The translations under genes were made by a program, and so were the position numbers. From Burkholderia catarinensis (lineage in GTDB: Bacteria > Pseudomonadota > Gammaproteobacteria > Burkholderiales > Burkholderiaceae), in assembly GCF_001883705.2 (NCBI RefSeq), contig NZ_MDEQ02000002.1, positions 310,001 to 374,000 of the forward strand: a DNA stretch of 64,000 nt. Reading direction: 5' to 3'. Below the pieces are notes generated by a model. That model made no database searches, was not told the DNA's origin, and saw only the letters and a list, made by a program, of their open reading frames with translations. This document shows positions 48,675 to 57,742 of the stretch, one piece after another; positions within the stretch are counted from its first letter, which is position 1; the number at the start of each line of letters is the position of its first letter.

Positions 48675-49703
48675 ATGAAAGCACTGGCAAAGCTCGAACG
48701 CGGCCCCGGCCTCACGCTTACGCGCGTGAAGCGTCCCGAGGTCGGACACAACGACGTGCTGATCAAGATCCGCCGCACGGCGATCTGCGGCACCGACATC
48801 CATATCTGGAAGTGGGACGACTGGGCGCAGAAGACGATCCCCGTGCCGATGCACGTCGGTCACGAATATGTCGGCGAGATCGTCGAGATGGGGCAGGAAG
48901 TGCGCGGCTTCGCGATCGGCGATCGCGTGTCCGGCGAAGGTCACATCACGTGCGGTTTCTGCCGCAACTGTCGCGCGGGGCGCCGGCATCTGTGCCGCAA
49001 CACGGTCGGCGTCGGCGTGAACCGCGAAGGCGCGTTCGCCGAGTATCTGGCGATTCCGGCGTTCAACGCGTTCAAGATTCCGCCCGAGATCTCCGACGAT
49101 CTCGCGTCGATCTTCGATCCGTTCGGCAACGCGACGCACACGGCGCTGTCGTTCAACCTCGTCGGCGAAGACGTGCTGATCACCGGCGCGGGCCCGATCG
49201 GCATCATGGCCGTCGCGATCGCGAAGCACGTCGGCGCGCGCAATGTCGTCATCACCGACATCAACGACTACCGGCTGGAGCTCGCGCGCAAGATGGGCGC
49301 GACGCGCGCGGTCAACGTCGCACGCGAGTCGCTGCGCGACGTGATGGCCGACCTGCACATGACCGAAGGCTTCGACGTCGGTCTCGAGATGTCGGGTGTG
49401 CCGAGCGCGTTCACGAGCATGCTCGAGGCGATGAACCACGGCGGCAAGGTCGCGCTGCTCGGCATTCCGCCCGCGCAGACGGCGATCGACTGGAACCAGG
49501 TGATCTTCAAGGGGCTCGAGATCAAGGGCATCTACGGTCGCGAGATGTTCGAGACCTGGTACAAGATGGTCGCGATGCTGCAAAGCGGCCTCGACCTGTC
49601 GCCGATCATCACGCATCGCTTTGCGGCCGACGATTACGAGCAAGGCTTCGCCGCGATGCTGTCCGGCGAAAGCGGCAAGGTGATTCTCGACTGGACGGCC
49701 TGA
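48675..49703 (+). CDS. tdh: L-threonine 3-dehydrogenase
   Basis: Zinc-dependent medium-chain dehydrogenase of 342 aa that oxidises L-threonine to 2-amino-3-ketobutyrate with NAD. Catalytic-zinc residues are in [15 protein letters not shown] and [10 protein letters not shown]. The structural-zinc cysteines are in [19 protein letters not shown]. The NAD fold is [25 protein letters not shown]. Second gene of the kbl-tdh operon. An intergenic reverse iteron lies 93 bases past its stop. Confidence 0.96.
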   Translation: MKALAKLERGPGLTLTRVKRPEVGHNDVLIKIRRTAICGTDIHIWKWDDWAQKTIPVPMHVGHEYVGEIVEMGQEVRGFAIGDRVSGEGHITCGFCRNCRAGRRHLCRNTVGVGVNREGAFAEYLAIPAFNAFKIPPEISDDLASIFDPFGNATHTALSFNLVGEDVLITGAGPIGIMAVAIAKHVGARNVVITDINDYRLELARKMGATRAVNVARESLRDVMADLHMTEGFDVGLEMSGVPSAFTSMLEAMNHGGKVALLGIPPAQTAIDWNQVIFKGLEIKGIYGREMFETWYKMVAMLQSGLDLSPIITHRFAADDYEQGFAAMLSGESGKVILDWTA

Positions 49704-50089
49704 GTGCCGCAGGGGCAGCGCGGCGTGTTCGCCGCCTGCCCCGCTTTCGCTTACCTCTGCGTTTTCGAGGCCGGAACGCGCGAATCCGGGCTTAAGGTGA
49801 GATTATTCGGGAGCTGTGTTTGCGCGCTCGATCGCGGCACGATCGCGCATCGGTGACTTGCAATCGCATGTTCGCTTCACCTGTCGGCAGCCGCGTCGCT
49901 TCCCCGCATCACGCCATTCGGCACCTGCTGTTCCCCTTCCATACACCTCCATGCTTCGCTTGCCGCGCGATCGTTCGCTGCACGCCGGATGCGATGCCGC
50001 GCCGAACCGGGACTTCAACCGTGAGTCCGCGAGCGTCGTTGCGACTCACTCATGCGCGATGCAATCGGCATCGACCGGTGCGCAGGCCG
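49704..50089. other. Intergenic stretch downstream of tdh, holds a distal iteron
   Basis: About 386 bp without a supportable gene; the open frames here have no ribosome-binding site and their translations look random. The only structured element seen is the reverse iteron at 49796-49811. It separates tdh from the convergent membrane-protein gene. Confidence 0.6.
49796..49811 (-). repeat. Distal iteron, reverse orientation
   Basis: GGTGAGATTATTCGGG, complementary to CCCGAATAATCTCACC, differing from the consensus at three positions. The flanks (aaggtgag...gggagctgtg) match those of the copy at 44975, including the agctgtg just outside the 16-mer. Confidence 0.75.
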
Positions 50090-50506
50090 CTACTTGATTC
50101 GGTCACCGTTCAACCCTCGCGGTTCGAGCTGAAGACTCAACACGACGAGCCACCGTTTCGGGCACTGCGGCGCAACGTCGACCGCATCGCCGTGCGGGCC
50201 GGGAACCGTGACGAACCCGTGTTGCGCCGCGTACCGATATGCGCGTAACGCATCCGCCTGCAGCCAGAAGCTGACGAGCGCGCACGTCACGAAGCGGAAC
50301 AGCAGCAACGTCGCCGCGTCCGGCGCGAAACCGGCCGCGACCAGCAGGCTTTCGAACGCGAACGTCAGTGCGTGCGCAACCGCGATCGTGATGAGCGTCA
50401 GCTTGATCACGCCGCGCAGCCGCAGCGCCGCACGCACGCGTGCATGCCGGACGTCGAGCCGTGCGCGATCGTCGCCGTCATCGCGCTTCGGCACCTCGTG
50501 TTTCAT
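50090..50506 (-). CDS. Small inner-membrane protein
   Basis: A 138-aa protein with two hydrophobic segments (LTLITIAVAHALTFAFESLLVAAGF and ATLLLFRFVTCALVSFWLQ) after a basic N-terminus (MKHEVPKRDD). The tail is soluble and ends LEPRGLNGDRIK. No family recognised. The start overlaps the upstream GNAT gene stop (ATGA), so the two are translationally coupled. Confidence 0.7.
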   Translation of the reverse strand: MKHEVPKRDDGDDRARLDVRHARVRAALRLRGVIKLTLITIAVAHALTFAFESLLVAAGFAPDAATLLLFRFVTCALVSFWLQADALRAYRYAAQHGFVTVPGPHGDAVDVAPQCPKRWLVVLSLQLEPRGLNGDRIK

Positions 50507-51141
50507 GACGCCGTACCGGCTTGCCGCGCGACGTCGATCTGCATCGTGTCGCAGACACGCATGCGGTCGTTCGCGAGGCTGACGGCTTTGCACAGGATCG
50601 TGCTGTCGTAGTTGTGTCCCGGAAAGCGCATCACGTCGACCGGCTGGAATCCTTCGCGGCGATAGAAGTCGACGAGCCGGACCGCCGTGTACGGCGCGTC
50701 GAGCGCGAGATGCGTCGCGCCGCGCGCGGCGGCCCGCCGTTGCGCGAACGCGAGCAGCGAGCGGCCGATGCCGCGATCCTGCCAGACAGGGTCGACGGCC
50801 AGTTGGCCGAGCGTCGCGACGCGCCGGCTGCGATACGGATCGCAGCGGGAATCGGGATCGTGCGACAGCATCGTCATCGTCGCGACCAGATGCGCGTTGC
50901 CGAGCGCGACGAAGCACTCGCTGGCGAGCACGCGTTCGCGCGTCGCCGATACCGGCTGATCGACGCACGGGCAGTTGAAGCCCAACGCGCCGAGCGGCGC
51001 GAACGCGCGATGCAGCAGCGCGGTCAGCGCGTCGTACGAATCGCTGCGCGGGTCGAAGCGCCGCACGACGACGCGGCCGTCGAGCCGCTTCGCATAAGCC
51101 GCATAGGCGCGCGCGGGGCGCGCGGATTCCGGTCGCTGCAT
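50503..51141 (-). CDS. GNAT-family N-acetyltransferase
   Basis: A 212-aa acetyltransferase. The acetyl-CoA site is VDPVWQDRGIGRSLLAFAQRRAAARGA (the Q/RxxGxG/A motif, here DRGIGR), preceded by RVATLGQLAV. A long N-terminal part includes GFNCPCVDQ. Substrate unknown. It is followed by a coupled membrane protein. The promoter faces the TetR gene across a gap of about 180 bases. Confidence 0.85.
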   Translation of the reverse strand: MQRPESARPARAYAAYAKRLDGRVVVRRFDPRSDSYDALTALLHRAFAPLGALGFNCPCVDQPVSATRERVLASECFVALGNAHLVATMTMLSHDPDSRCDPYRSRRVATLGQLAVDPVWQDRGIGRSLLAFAQRRAAARGATHLALDAPYTAVRLVDFYRREGFQPVDVMRFPGHNYDSTILCKAVSLANDRMRVCDTMQIDVARQAGTAS

Positions 51142-51288
51142 GATGTCCTTTCGCCCAGACAGGGTGACCGAAGTGTAGTGAGCGTCGCGCATCCGCTTCA
51201 AGAAAAAATGTCGTAAACGCGGCGGGCCGCGTCGCGCGGCCAGGCCGCGATTCAGCCCTCTCGCCGGCAGGGCTTTTTCACGCGGGTG

Positions 51289-51317
51289 TTGACGATGGAG
51301 AACGATCGTTCTACCGT
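51289..51317 (+). promoter_or_regulatory. tetR promoter with operator in the spacer, leaderless start
   Basis: TTGACG (-35, 51289-51294), 17-bp spacer and TACCGT (-10, 51312-51317). The palindrome AGAACGATCGTTCT (51299-51312) fills the spacer, a classic autorepression site. The tetR ATG at 51324 is where transcription would start, so the mRNA is probably leaderless; no ribosome-binding site is present. Confidence 0.6.
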
Positions 51318-51323
51318 AAACCC

Positions 51324-51929
51324 ATGAACACACATCACGACCCCTCCGGCGAACCTGGCGTTCGCGACCGGCTGCTCGATGCGGCCGAAGCGCTGATCTA
51401 TTCGGGCGGCATCCATGCAACGGGCGTCGATGCGATCGTCAAGCGATCCGGCGCGGCACGGAAGAGCTTTTATTCGCATTTCGAATCGAAAGAGGCGCTG
51501 GTGGTAGCCGCGCTCGAACGTCGCGACGAGCGCTGGATGCGCTGGTTCGTCGACGCAACGCAGGCGCGCGGCAACGCGCCGCGCGTACAGTTGCTCGGCA
51601 TGTTCGATGTGCTGCGCGACTGGTTCGGGCAGCCGGACTTTCACGGCTGCGCGTTCCTGAACGCGTCGGGCGAGATACCCGACGCCGACGATCCCGTGCG
51701 CGTCGTCGCGCGCATGCACAAGGCGCGCCTGCTGGCATTCGTGCGCGAGCGGCTCGACGCGTATGCCGCCGAAACGGGAATCGAGCGCCGCGGGCTCGCG
51801 CGCATCGCGCGTCAGTGGCTCGTGCTGATCGACGGCGCGATCGGCGTGGCGCTCGTCAGCGGCGATGCAAACGCCGCGCGCGATGCGCGCGCGACGGCCG
51901 AACTGCTGCTCGATACCGTATCGCGGTAG
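51324..51929 (+). CDS. TetR/AcrR-family regulator
   Basis: A 201-aa repressor. The N-terminal helix-turn-helix is at residues about 12-60 ([47 protein letters not shown]). The C-terminal ligand-binding part contains [20 protein letters not shown], typical of a subgroup that controls small soluble enzymes. The next gene, an NTF2-like protein, is 64 bases downstream on the same strand and is the likely target. Confidence 0.9.
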   Translation: MNTHHDPSGEPGVRDRLLDAAEALIYSGGIHATGVDAIVKRSGAARKSFYSHFESKEALVVAALERRDERWMRWFVDATQARGNAPRVQLLGMFDVLRDWFGQPDFHGCAFLNASGEIPDADDPVRVVARMHKARLLAFVRERLDAYAAETGIERRGLARIARQWLVLIDGAIGVALVSGDANAARDARATAELLLDTVSR

Positions 51930-51993
51930 CCGACGCAGCGAATCCGAACCGGCTGCGTTCGTTCGCAGCCAGAACCCAGAAAGGAGCAACCCC

Positions 51994-52473
51994 ATGTCCG
52001 CTTCCCCCGAAGTCCGCCCGCCCGTTCCGCCCTTTACGCTCGAGACGGCGCGCCAGAAGGTGCGCGCCGCCGAGGACGCGTGGAATACGCGCGACCCGCA
52101 ACGCGTGTCGCTCGCCTATACGCCGCAAAGCCGATGGCGCAATCGCGCCGAATTCGTGACCGGCCGCGACGAGATCGTCGGGCTGCTGCAGCGGAAATGG
52201 ACGCGCGAGCTCGACTATCGGCTGATCAAGGAGCTGTGGGCGTTCGGCGGCAATCGCATCGCGGTGCGCTTTGCGTACGAATGGCATGACGACGCCGGCA
52301 ACTGGTTCCGTTCATACGGCAACGAAAACTGGGAGTTCGACGAGAACGGCCTGATGGCGCATCGTCACGCGTGCATCAATGATCTGCCGATTCACGAGAA
52401 AGATCGTCTCTATCACTGGCCGCTCGGCCGCCGTCCGGACGATCATCCCGAGCTGTCCGACCTCGGGCTGTGA
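51994..52473 (+). CDS. DUF1348 NTF2-like (SnoaL-fold) protein
   Basis: A 159-aa protein of the nuclear-transport-factor-2-like fold, DUF1348 group. Marks are [52 protein letters not shown], and [27 protein letters not shown]. Ribosome-binding site AAAGGAG is 8 bases before the start. Probably co-regulated with tetR. Family members are small enzymes or binding proteins of unknown substrate. Confidence 0.88.
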   Translation: MSASPEVRPPVPPFTLETARQKVRAAEDAWNTRDPQRVSLAYTPQSRWRNRAEFVTGRDEIVGLLQRKWTRELDYRLIKELWAFGGNRIAVRFAYEWHDDAGNWFRSYGNENWEFDENGLMAHRHACINDLPIHEKDRLYHWPLGRRPDDHPELSDLGL

Positions 52474-52520
52474 TGTCGCGTCCGTTCTGCGGATCGGCGA
52501 ACGCATCAACCGGGTTCGAC

Positions 52521-52536
52521 GGTGAGGAAATTCGGG
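52521..52536 (-). repeat. Distal iteron, reverse orientation
   Basis: GGTGAGGAAATTCGGG; three mismatches to the reverse consensus, ends intact. First of a pair, 31 bp apart. Confidence 0.65.
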
Positions 52537-52551
52537 AGCCGATGCGCTGAA

Positions 52552-52567
52552 GGTGAGATTTTTCGGG
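52552..52567 (-). repeat. Distal iteron, reverse orientation
   Basis: GGTGAGATTTTTCGGG; one mismatch to the reverse consensus GGTGAGGTTTTTCGGG, and identical in complement to the array copy at 42714. Confidence 0.8.
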
Positions 52568-52961
52568 ACGAGGTGAAATGTCGCGTCGGACTGTGTGCTT
52601 CGAGCAGATTGACGCGGCATCGCACCGGGTAAAGCGGACATGTCGCGCACATCGGCATCGCGTGATGCACGGATCGACGTGCAGCGGTGTGCTTCACCGC
52701 GCGATGCATCTCACCGATCGCACCGGTTCGACCGTGCGTTGACGATCGGTGTGCATGAACGTGATGTGCAACTCACCGATCGGATCGATTTCAACGAGAG
52801 ACGGCGCAAACAGTGCGCGTTGCGATGTGTCGTTGCTCACCGCTCGACTTCACACGCATGCATCGGAACCTGCACGGGTGCGCAAACGCATCGCGTGTTG
52901 CTCACCGCCTGATGCTTCGTGAAGCGCTGCCCGGCGCGGACATCCGCGCCGGGCCTGATCG

Positions 52962-54047
52962 TCAGCCCGCAATCCGTGCGGCGATCGCCTCGCCCACTTC
53001 CTGCGTCCCCGCGTTGCCGCCGAGATCGCGCGTATGCGGCCCCGTGCGCAGCACGTTCTCGATCGCGGCGACGATCACGTCGTGCGCTTCGCGTTCGCGG
53101 CCCGCGCCGTTGCCGAGGAAGTCGAGCATCATCGCCGCCGACCAGATCATCGCGACCGGATTCGCGATGGACTGCCCCGCGATGTCGGGCGCGGAGCCGT
53201 GCACGGGTTCGAACAGCGACGGAAACGTGCGGTCGGGGTTCAGGTTCGCCGACGGCGCGATGCCGATCGTGCCCGTACAGGCCGGCCCGAGATCCGACAG
53301 GATGTCGCCGAACAGGTTCGACGCGACGACGACGTCGAAGCGATCCGGCTGCAGTACGAAGCGCGCGCACAGGATGTCGATGTGCTGCTTGTCGACGGCG
53401 ATTTCGGGATAGCGTTCGGCCATCTCGGCCGCGCGCGCGTCCCACCACGGCATGCTGATCGCGATGCCGTTGCTCTTCGTCGCGACGGTAAGGCGCTTCG
53501 CGCGCCGCTGCGCGAGCTCGAACGCGAATTTCAGTACGCGCTCGGTGCCGTGACGCGTGAAGATCGACTGCTGCATCACGACTTCGCGCTCGGTGCCTTC
53601 GAACATCGTGCCGCCGACCGACGAATATTCGCCCTCGGTGTTCTCGCGCACGATCATGAAATCGATGTCGCCCGCGTGGCGGCCGGCGAGCGGCGACGGC
53701 ACGCCGTCGAACAGGCGCGCGGGCCGCAGGTTGATGTACTGGTCGAACTCGCGGCGGAATTTCAGCAGCGAGCCCCACAGCGAAATGTGATCGGGCACCG
53801 TGGCGGGCCAGCCGACCGCGCCGAACAGGATCGCGTCCATGCCCGACAACTGCGCCTTCCAGTCGTCCGGCATCATCTTGCCGTGCTGCGCGTAGTAGTC
53901 GCAGCTCGCCCAGTCGATCCGGACGAAGTCGAAGCGGATGCCGAAGCGCGCGGTCACCGCGTCGAGCGCGCGCAGGCCCTCGGGCATCACTTCACGGCCG
54001 ATGCCGTCGCCGGGGATCACGGCAATTCTGTAAGTCCTGTCGGTCAT
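52962..54047 (-). CDS. Tartrate dehydrogenase / D-malate dehydrogenase family
   Basis: A 361-aa NAD-dependent beta-decarboxylating dehydrogenase (isocitrate/isopropylmalate superfamily). The start IAVIPGDGIGREVMPEGL is typical. The Arg-rich substrate site is LRPARLF, with IVRENTEGEYSSVGG following, and the metal/NAD segment is VASNLFGDILSDLG. HGSAPDIAGQSIANP is near the end. The SxxxxR pattern and tartrate-group signature (WASCDYYAQHGKMMPDDW) favour tartrate or D-malate over isopropylmalate. It is divergent from a LysR gene that probably controls it, as dmlR controls dmlA. Confidence 0.9.
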   Translation of the reverse strand: MTDRTYRIAVIPGDGIGREVMPEGLRALDAVTARFGIRFDFVRIDWASCDYYAQHGKMMPDDWKAQLSGMDAILFGAVGWPATVPDHISLWGSLLKFRREFDQYINLRPARLFDGVPSPLAGRHAGDIDFMIVRENTEGEYSSVGGTMFEGTEREVVMQQSIFTRHGTERVLKFAFELAQRRAKRLTVATKSNGIAISMPWWDARAAEMAERYPEIAVDKQHIDILCARFVLQPDRFDVVVASNLFGDILSDLGPACTGTIGIAPSANLNPDRTFPSLFEPVHGSAPDIAGQSIANPVAMIWSAAMMLDFLGNGAGREREAHDVIVAAIENVLRTGPHTRDLGGNAGTQEVGEAIAARIAG

Positions 54048-54164
54048 GCAAAGCTCCTTGGCTGGTCGACCGGCTGCCGGGGGAGGCAGCGGTCCGTCAC
54101 GTCATTCTATTTATTTCCATATGGATTAAAATCACGCGAAAGGTTAATCGACTTTCCACGAATC

Positions 54165-55088
54165 GTGAACAAATCGCCGAACCTCGACGACCTGCGCGTG
54201 TTCAGCCTGGTCGTCCGTCTGACAAGCTTCAGCGCGGCCGCCGAGCAGCTCGCGGTGTCGCCCGCGTATGTCAGCAAGCGCATCGCGCTGCTCGAGGCGC
54301 AGCTCGGCACGCGCCTGCTGCATCGCTCGACGCGCCGCGTGACGGTCACGGAAGCCGGCGAACGCGTGTTCGCGCACGCCGAGAAGATTCTCGACGACGT
54401 CGATCATCTCGTCGAGGACGTGTCGACCACGCGCACGGTGCCGCGCGGCACGCTGCGCATTTCGAGCAGCTTCGGCTTCGGCCGGCATGTCGTCGCGCCG
54501 GCGCTGCTCGACTTCACCACGCGCTATCCGCAACTGAACGTGCGGCTCGATCTGTTCGACCGGCTCGTCGACGTCGCGGGCGAAGGCTACGACCTCGACG
54601 TGCGCATCGGCGACGAGATCGCCGATCGCCTGATCGCGCGCCGCCTCGCCGCCAACTACCGCGTGCTGTGCGCCTCGCCCGACTATCTCGCACGACGCGG
54701 CGCGCCGCGCTCGCTCGCGGATCTCGCGTCGCACGACTGTCTTGCCATCAAGGAGCGCGACCACCCGCTCGGCGTCTGGCGACTGAACGTGCGCGGCGAA
54801 ACGGCGACGGTGAAGGTTGGCGGCGCGCTGTCGACGAACCACGGCGAGGTGGCCGTGCAATGGGCGCTGGCCGGGCGCGGGATCGTGTTGCGCTCGATCT
54901 GGGAAGCCGGGCCGCTGATCGAACGCGGCGCGCTGTGTCGCGTGCTGCCGGACGCGATCCAGCCCGCGAACATCTGGGCCGTTTATCCGGAACGCGTCGC
55001 GGCGTCGGCGAAGGTGCGCGTGTGCGTGGATTTCCTGGCGGAGACGCTGGCCGGTTTGAATGCGGCGGCGGGCGACGACACGGCCTGA
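54165..55088 (+). CDS. LysR-type regulator (DmlR-like)
   Basis: A 307-aa LysR regulator with the N-terminal winged helix (LDDLRVFSLVVRLTSFSAAAEQLAVSPAYVSKRIALLEAQLGTRLLHRSTRRV) and a substrate-binding domain (RVRLDLFDRLVDVAGEGYDLDVRIG). GTG at 54165 is the start that gives the family N-terminus; earlier frame is non-coding. Divergent from the tartrate/D-malate dehydrogenase, so it most likely activates that gene. Confidence 0.9.
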   Translation: MNKSPNLDDLRVFSLVVRLTSFSAAAEQLAVSPAYVSKRIALLEAQLGTRLLHRSTRRVTVTEAGERVFAHAEKILDDVDHLVEDVSTTRTVPRGTLRISSSFGFGRHVVAPALLDFTTRYPQLNVRLDLFDRLVDVAGEGYDLDVRIGDEIADRLIARRLAANYRVLCASPDYLARRGAPRSLADLASHDCLAIKERDHPLGVWRLNVRGETATVKVGGALSTNHGEVAVQWALAGRGIVLRSIWEAGPLIERGALCRVLPDAIQPANIWAVYPERVAASAKVRVCVDFLAETLAGLNAAAGDDTA

Positions 55089-55099
55089 GAACGGCTAAA

Positions 55100-55115
55100 G
55101 GTGAGGTTTTACGGG
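55100..55115 (-). repeat. Distal iteron, reverse orientation
   Basis: GGTGAGGTTTTACGGG, complement of CCCGTAAAACCTCACC; one mismatch. It lies 11 bases past the LysR stop, in the gap before the convergent argC. Confidence 0.8.
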
Positions 55116-55204
55116 GGCATGTGCAGACACCGAAGTGTCGCCGGCCGCGACGTCGATTCGCGTGGCCGGCAGGCCTTCGACGGTGCCTGCGCACGACTCA
55201 TGAC

Positions 55205-56143
55205 TCATGCCGCGTTCGACGCACCGAGCATCAGGTCGAGATTCTGCACCGCTGCGCCGGATGCCCCTTTGCCGAGATTGTCGAACACGGCGGACAGGAG
55301 CACCTGACCGTGATCGGCATTGACGAACACGCCGAGCCGCAAGTCGTTGGTGCCGTTCAGCGCCTGCGGGTCGAGATGCGCGATCGCTTGCGTGTCCGCG
55401 AGCGGCGTGACGTCGACGTGGCGTGCGTCGGCGTAATGGTGCGCGAGACACGCATGCAGCCGCTCACCGGTCACGCCGGCCGGGAGAAGGCGCAACTCGA
55501 TCGGCACGGTCAGCACGATGCCCTGGCGATAGGCGCCGTAAGCCGGCACGAACAACGGACGATGCGCGAGACCGGCATGCAGCTGGATCTCGGGCACATG
55601 CTTGTGCGCGAGCGCGAGGCCGTAGATCTGTAGGGGTTTCGCGTGCGACGCGCCGTTCGATTCGAATTCGTCGATGGCGGTCCGCCCGCCGCCCGAGTAA
55701 CCGGAGACTGCGTGGATGCTCACCGGGTAGTCGCGCGGCAGCAGGCCGGCCTGTTGCAGTGGGCGCAGCAGGCCGATCGCGCCGGTCGGGTAGCAGCCCG
55801 GATTGGTGACGCGCCGCGCATGCGCGATTTTCCGCGCGTGCCCATCGGCCATCTCGGGAAAGCCGTAGACCCAATCCGGCTGCGTGCGATGGGCCGAACT
55901 CGCGTCGATCACGCGCACCGCCGGATTGCGGATGAAGCTGACCGCTTCGCGTGCGGGCGCATCGGGCAGGCACAGAATCGCGATATCGGCTGCGTTGATC
56001 GCCTCGGCGCGCCGCACGGGATCCTTGCGCTCGGCATCCGGCAGCGTGACGAGCCGCAAGTCGGTGCGATCGCGCAGGCGCTCGTGGATCTGCAATCCGG
56101 TCGTGCCTTGATCGCCGTCGATATAGACAGTCGGGTGGCTCAT
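55205..56143 (-). CDS. argC: N-acetyl-gamma-glutamyl-phosphate reductase (type 2)
   Basis: A 312-aa arginine-pathway enzyme that reduces N-acetylglutamyl phosphate with NADPH. The short type-2 form opens with [18 protein letters not shown] (NADP loop) and has the catalytic Cys in [30 protein letters not shown] follows, and the end is [25 protein letters not shown]. Most proteobacteria also have a long ArgC; this one may be an alternative copy. It is divergent from a LysR gene, which is unusual for argC and suggests special regulation. Confidence 0.92.
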   Translation of the reverse strand: MSHPTVYIDGDQGTTGLQIHERLRDRTDLRLVTLPDAERKDPVRRAEAINAADIAILCLPDAPAREAVSFIRNPAVRVIDASSAHRTQPDWVYGFPEMADGHARKIAHARRVTNPGCYPTGAIGLLRPLQQAGLLPRDYPVSIHAVSGYSGGGRTAIDEFESNGASHAKPLQIYGLALAHKHVPEIQLHAGLAHRPLFVPAYGAYRQGIVLTVPIELRLLPAGVTGERLHACLAHHYADARHVDVTPLADTQAIAHLDPQALNGTNDLRLGVFVNADHGQVLLSAVFDNLGKGASGAAVQNLDLMLGASNAA

Positions 56144-56263
56144 GATGGTCGCGTTCCTTGCGTTCGGTCGTCGGGAAAACCGTATCGTCCATCGAACGCC
56201 TAGAATAGGAAAAGTTGAATTTGCTGACTGCCAGATTCAGTTTTCTTGAACGAGGGGGAGAGG

Positions 56264-57148
56264 ATGCGGGAGATCAGCCTGGACCGTCTGCGCACGCTGG
56301 TCGCAATCGCGGACCACGGGTCGTTTGTCGCGGCGGCGCAACTGCTTCATCTCGCGCCGCCGACCGTCAGTCTTCACATCGCCGAACTGGAAAGCCGCAT
56401 CGGCGCGCCGTTGCTGTCCCGCACGCGCGGCAACGTGCGGCCGTCGAGCATCGGTGTAGTGCTGGTGGAGCGGGCGCGCCGTCTGCTGGCCGAGGTCGAA
56501 TCCACGCTGGACGATGTGCAGCGGCAGGTGCAGGGACTGACCGGGCGCGTGCGCCTCGGCGCATCGACCGGGGCGATCGCGCACTTGTTGCCGCAGGCGG
56601 TGGCCCGGCTGCGCGAACAGCATCCCGAAATCGATGTGCAGATCGCGGTGCTCACGTCGCAAGACACGCTGGCGCGCATCGCGCAGGGCACGCTCGACGT
56701 CGGGCTGGTCGCGCTGCCGCAGACGGCGGTCGCGGGGCTTTCGATCCGCGCATGGCGGCGCGATCCGGTGATGGCCTTTCTGCCCGCGGACTGGCGGCTC
56801 CCGGCTCGCGTGACGCCGGCCTATCTGGCCGCCCGTCCGCTGATTCTCAACGATGCGACCACCCGCCTGTCACGGCTCACGACGGAATGGTTCGCGCTCG
56901 GCGGCCACCGGCCCGAGCCGCGGATCGAACTCAACTACAACGATGCGATCAAGAGCCTGGTCGCCGCGGGTTACGGCGCGACGCTGCTGCCGCACGAAGC
57001 GGGCGCGCCGCTGCCGGATGCGCGCGTCGTCATGCGCGCGCTGCGTCCGGCGTTGTGGCGGGAACTGGGGATTGCCCATCGGGCGGGGCCGGTCGAGCGT
57101 GCGACGCAGCACGTGCTCGATGCGTTGTGGGCGCTTGGGGCGCGATAG
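56264..57148 (+). CDS. LysR-type regulator divergent from argC
   Basis: A 294-aa LysR regulator with N-terminal winged helix (SLDRLRTLVAIADHGSFVAAAQLLHLAPPTVSLHIAELESRIGAPLLSRTRG) and a C-terminal substrate-binding domain. The start at 56264 has a GGGGGAGAGG ribosome-binding site; an in-frame TTG at 56246 is less likely. Its divergent place from argC implies control of that gene. The ligand is unknown. Confidence 0.9.
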   Translation: MREISLDRLRTLVAIADHGSFVAAAQLLHLAPPTVSLHIAELESRIGAPLLSRTRGNVRPSSIGVVLVERARRLLAEVESTLDDVQRQVQGLTGRVRLGASTGAIAHLLPQAVARLREQHPEIDVQIAVLTSQDTLARIAQGTLDVGLVALPQTAVAGLSIRAWRRDPVMAFLPADWRLPARVTPAYLAARPLILNDATTRLSRLTTEWFALGGHRPEPRIELNYNDAIKSLVAAGYGATLLPHEAGAPLPDARVVMRALRPALWRELGIAHRAGPVERATQHVLDALWALGAR

Positions 57149-57217
57149 CGCGCCGGCTTGCGGGAGACTCGGCGGCGGTGCGTGCCGGACGCGCATGCGC
57201 ATCCGCGGCACGTCTTT

Positions 57218-57682
57218 TCAGAGCCGGTTGTCCTTCGCGAGCATCAGCACGCGCACCCAGCGCTGCGCATCGCGCTTGTCCATCATCGGCAGCTTCCATT
57301 CGCCGCGCGCGGCGTCGCGCACGCGCACGACCAGATGCCAGCGGCCGCCGATCGGCGCGGCCTCGCAGCCGTCGAGCTGCGACAGCGTATAGCGGCCGTC
57401 CGCGCCGTCGTGCGACAGCCACAGCAGCCCTTGCGTCGCGGACACGCGCAGCTCGCCCCACGCGCGATGCACGATGTGGGTCCAGCCTTCTTCCTTCGTG
57501 TTCGGTGCGATGTCGCGGCGGCGCTTGATCCACCATGCGACCAGCGCGATCAGGATCGCGGCGGCGAGCACGGCGGCCGCGATCGCGACCGGCTGGCCGA
57601 ACTGCGCGGCGATGACGTGAAACAGGTGAACCGCGCCCCATCCGGCGGCGATGAGCGCGAACAGTGCGATGAAAATCGGCAT
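57218..57682 (-). CDS. Hypothetical inner-membrane protein
   Basis: A 154-aa protein with two membrane helices at the N-terminus (PIFIALFALIAAGWGAVHLFHVIAA and PVAIAAAVLAAAILIALVAWWI) and a cytoplasmic tail (GWTHIVHRAWGELRVSATQGLLWLSHDGADGRYTLSQLDGCEAAP). No family recognised. Last gene of the leftward adc-bdhA-patatin string, 60 bases after the patatin stop. Confidence 0.75.
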   Translation of the reverse strand: MPIFIALFALIAAGWGAVHLFHVIAAQFGQPVAIAAAVLAAAILIALVAWWIKRRRDIAPNTKEEGWTHIVHRAWGELRVSATQGLLWLSHDGADGRYTLSQLDGCEAAPIGGRWHLVVRVRDAARGEWKLPMMDKRDAQRWVRVLMLAKDNRL

Positions 57683-57742
57683 GTCGAATCGGAGAAGAGG
57701 ACGGACCGGCGCATGTCGCGCACCGGCCCGTTGCACACGGTA

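Larger units (their letters stand above)
52474..52961. other. Gene-free stretch with two iterons and spaced TCACCG words
   Basis: 488 bp without a supportable gene. It holds the two reverse iterons at 52521 and 52552. Further right the word CTCACCG recurs at 52710, 52772, 52836 and 52901, spaced 62 to 65 bp, in otherwise diverged surroundings. No terminator with a T-run seen. Confidence 0.55.

Noticed and set aside
49820-50248. A 142-aa rightward frame after tdh.
   Set aside because: No ribosome-binding site, noisy composition, and it overlaps the convincing leftward membrane-protein gene.
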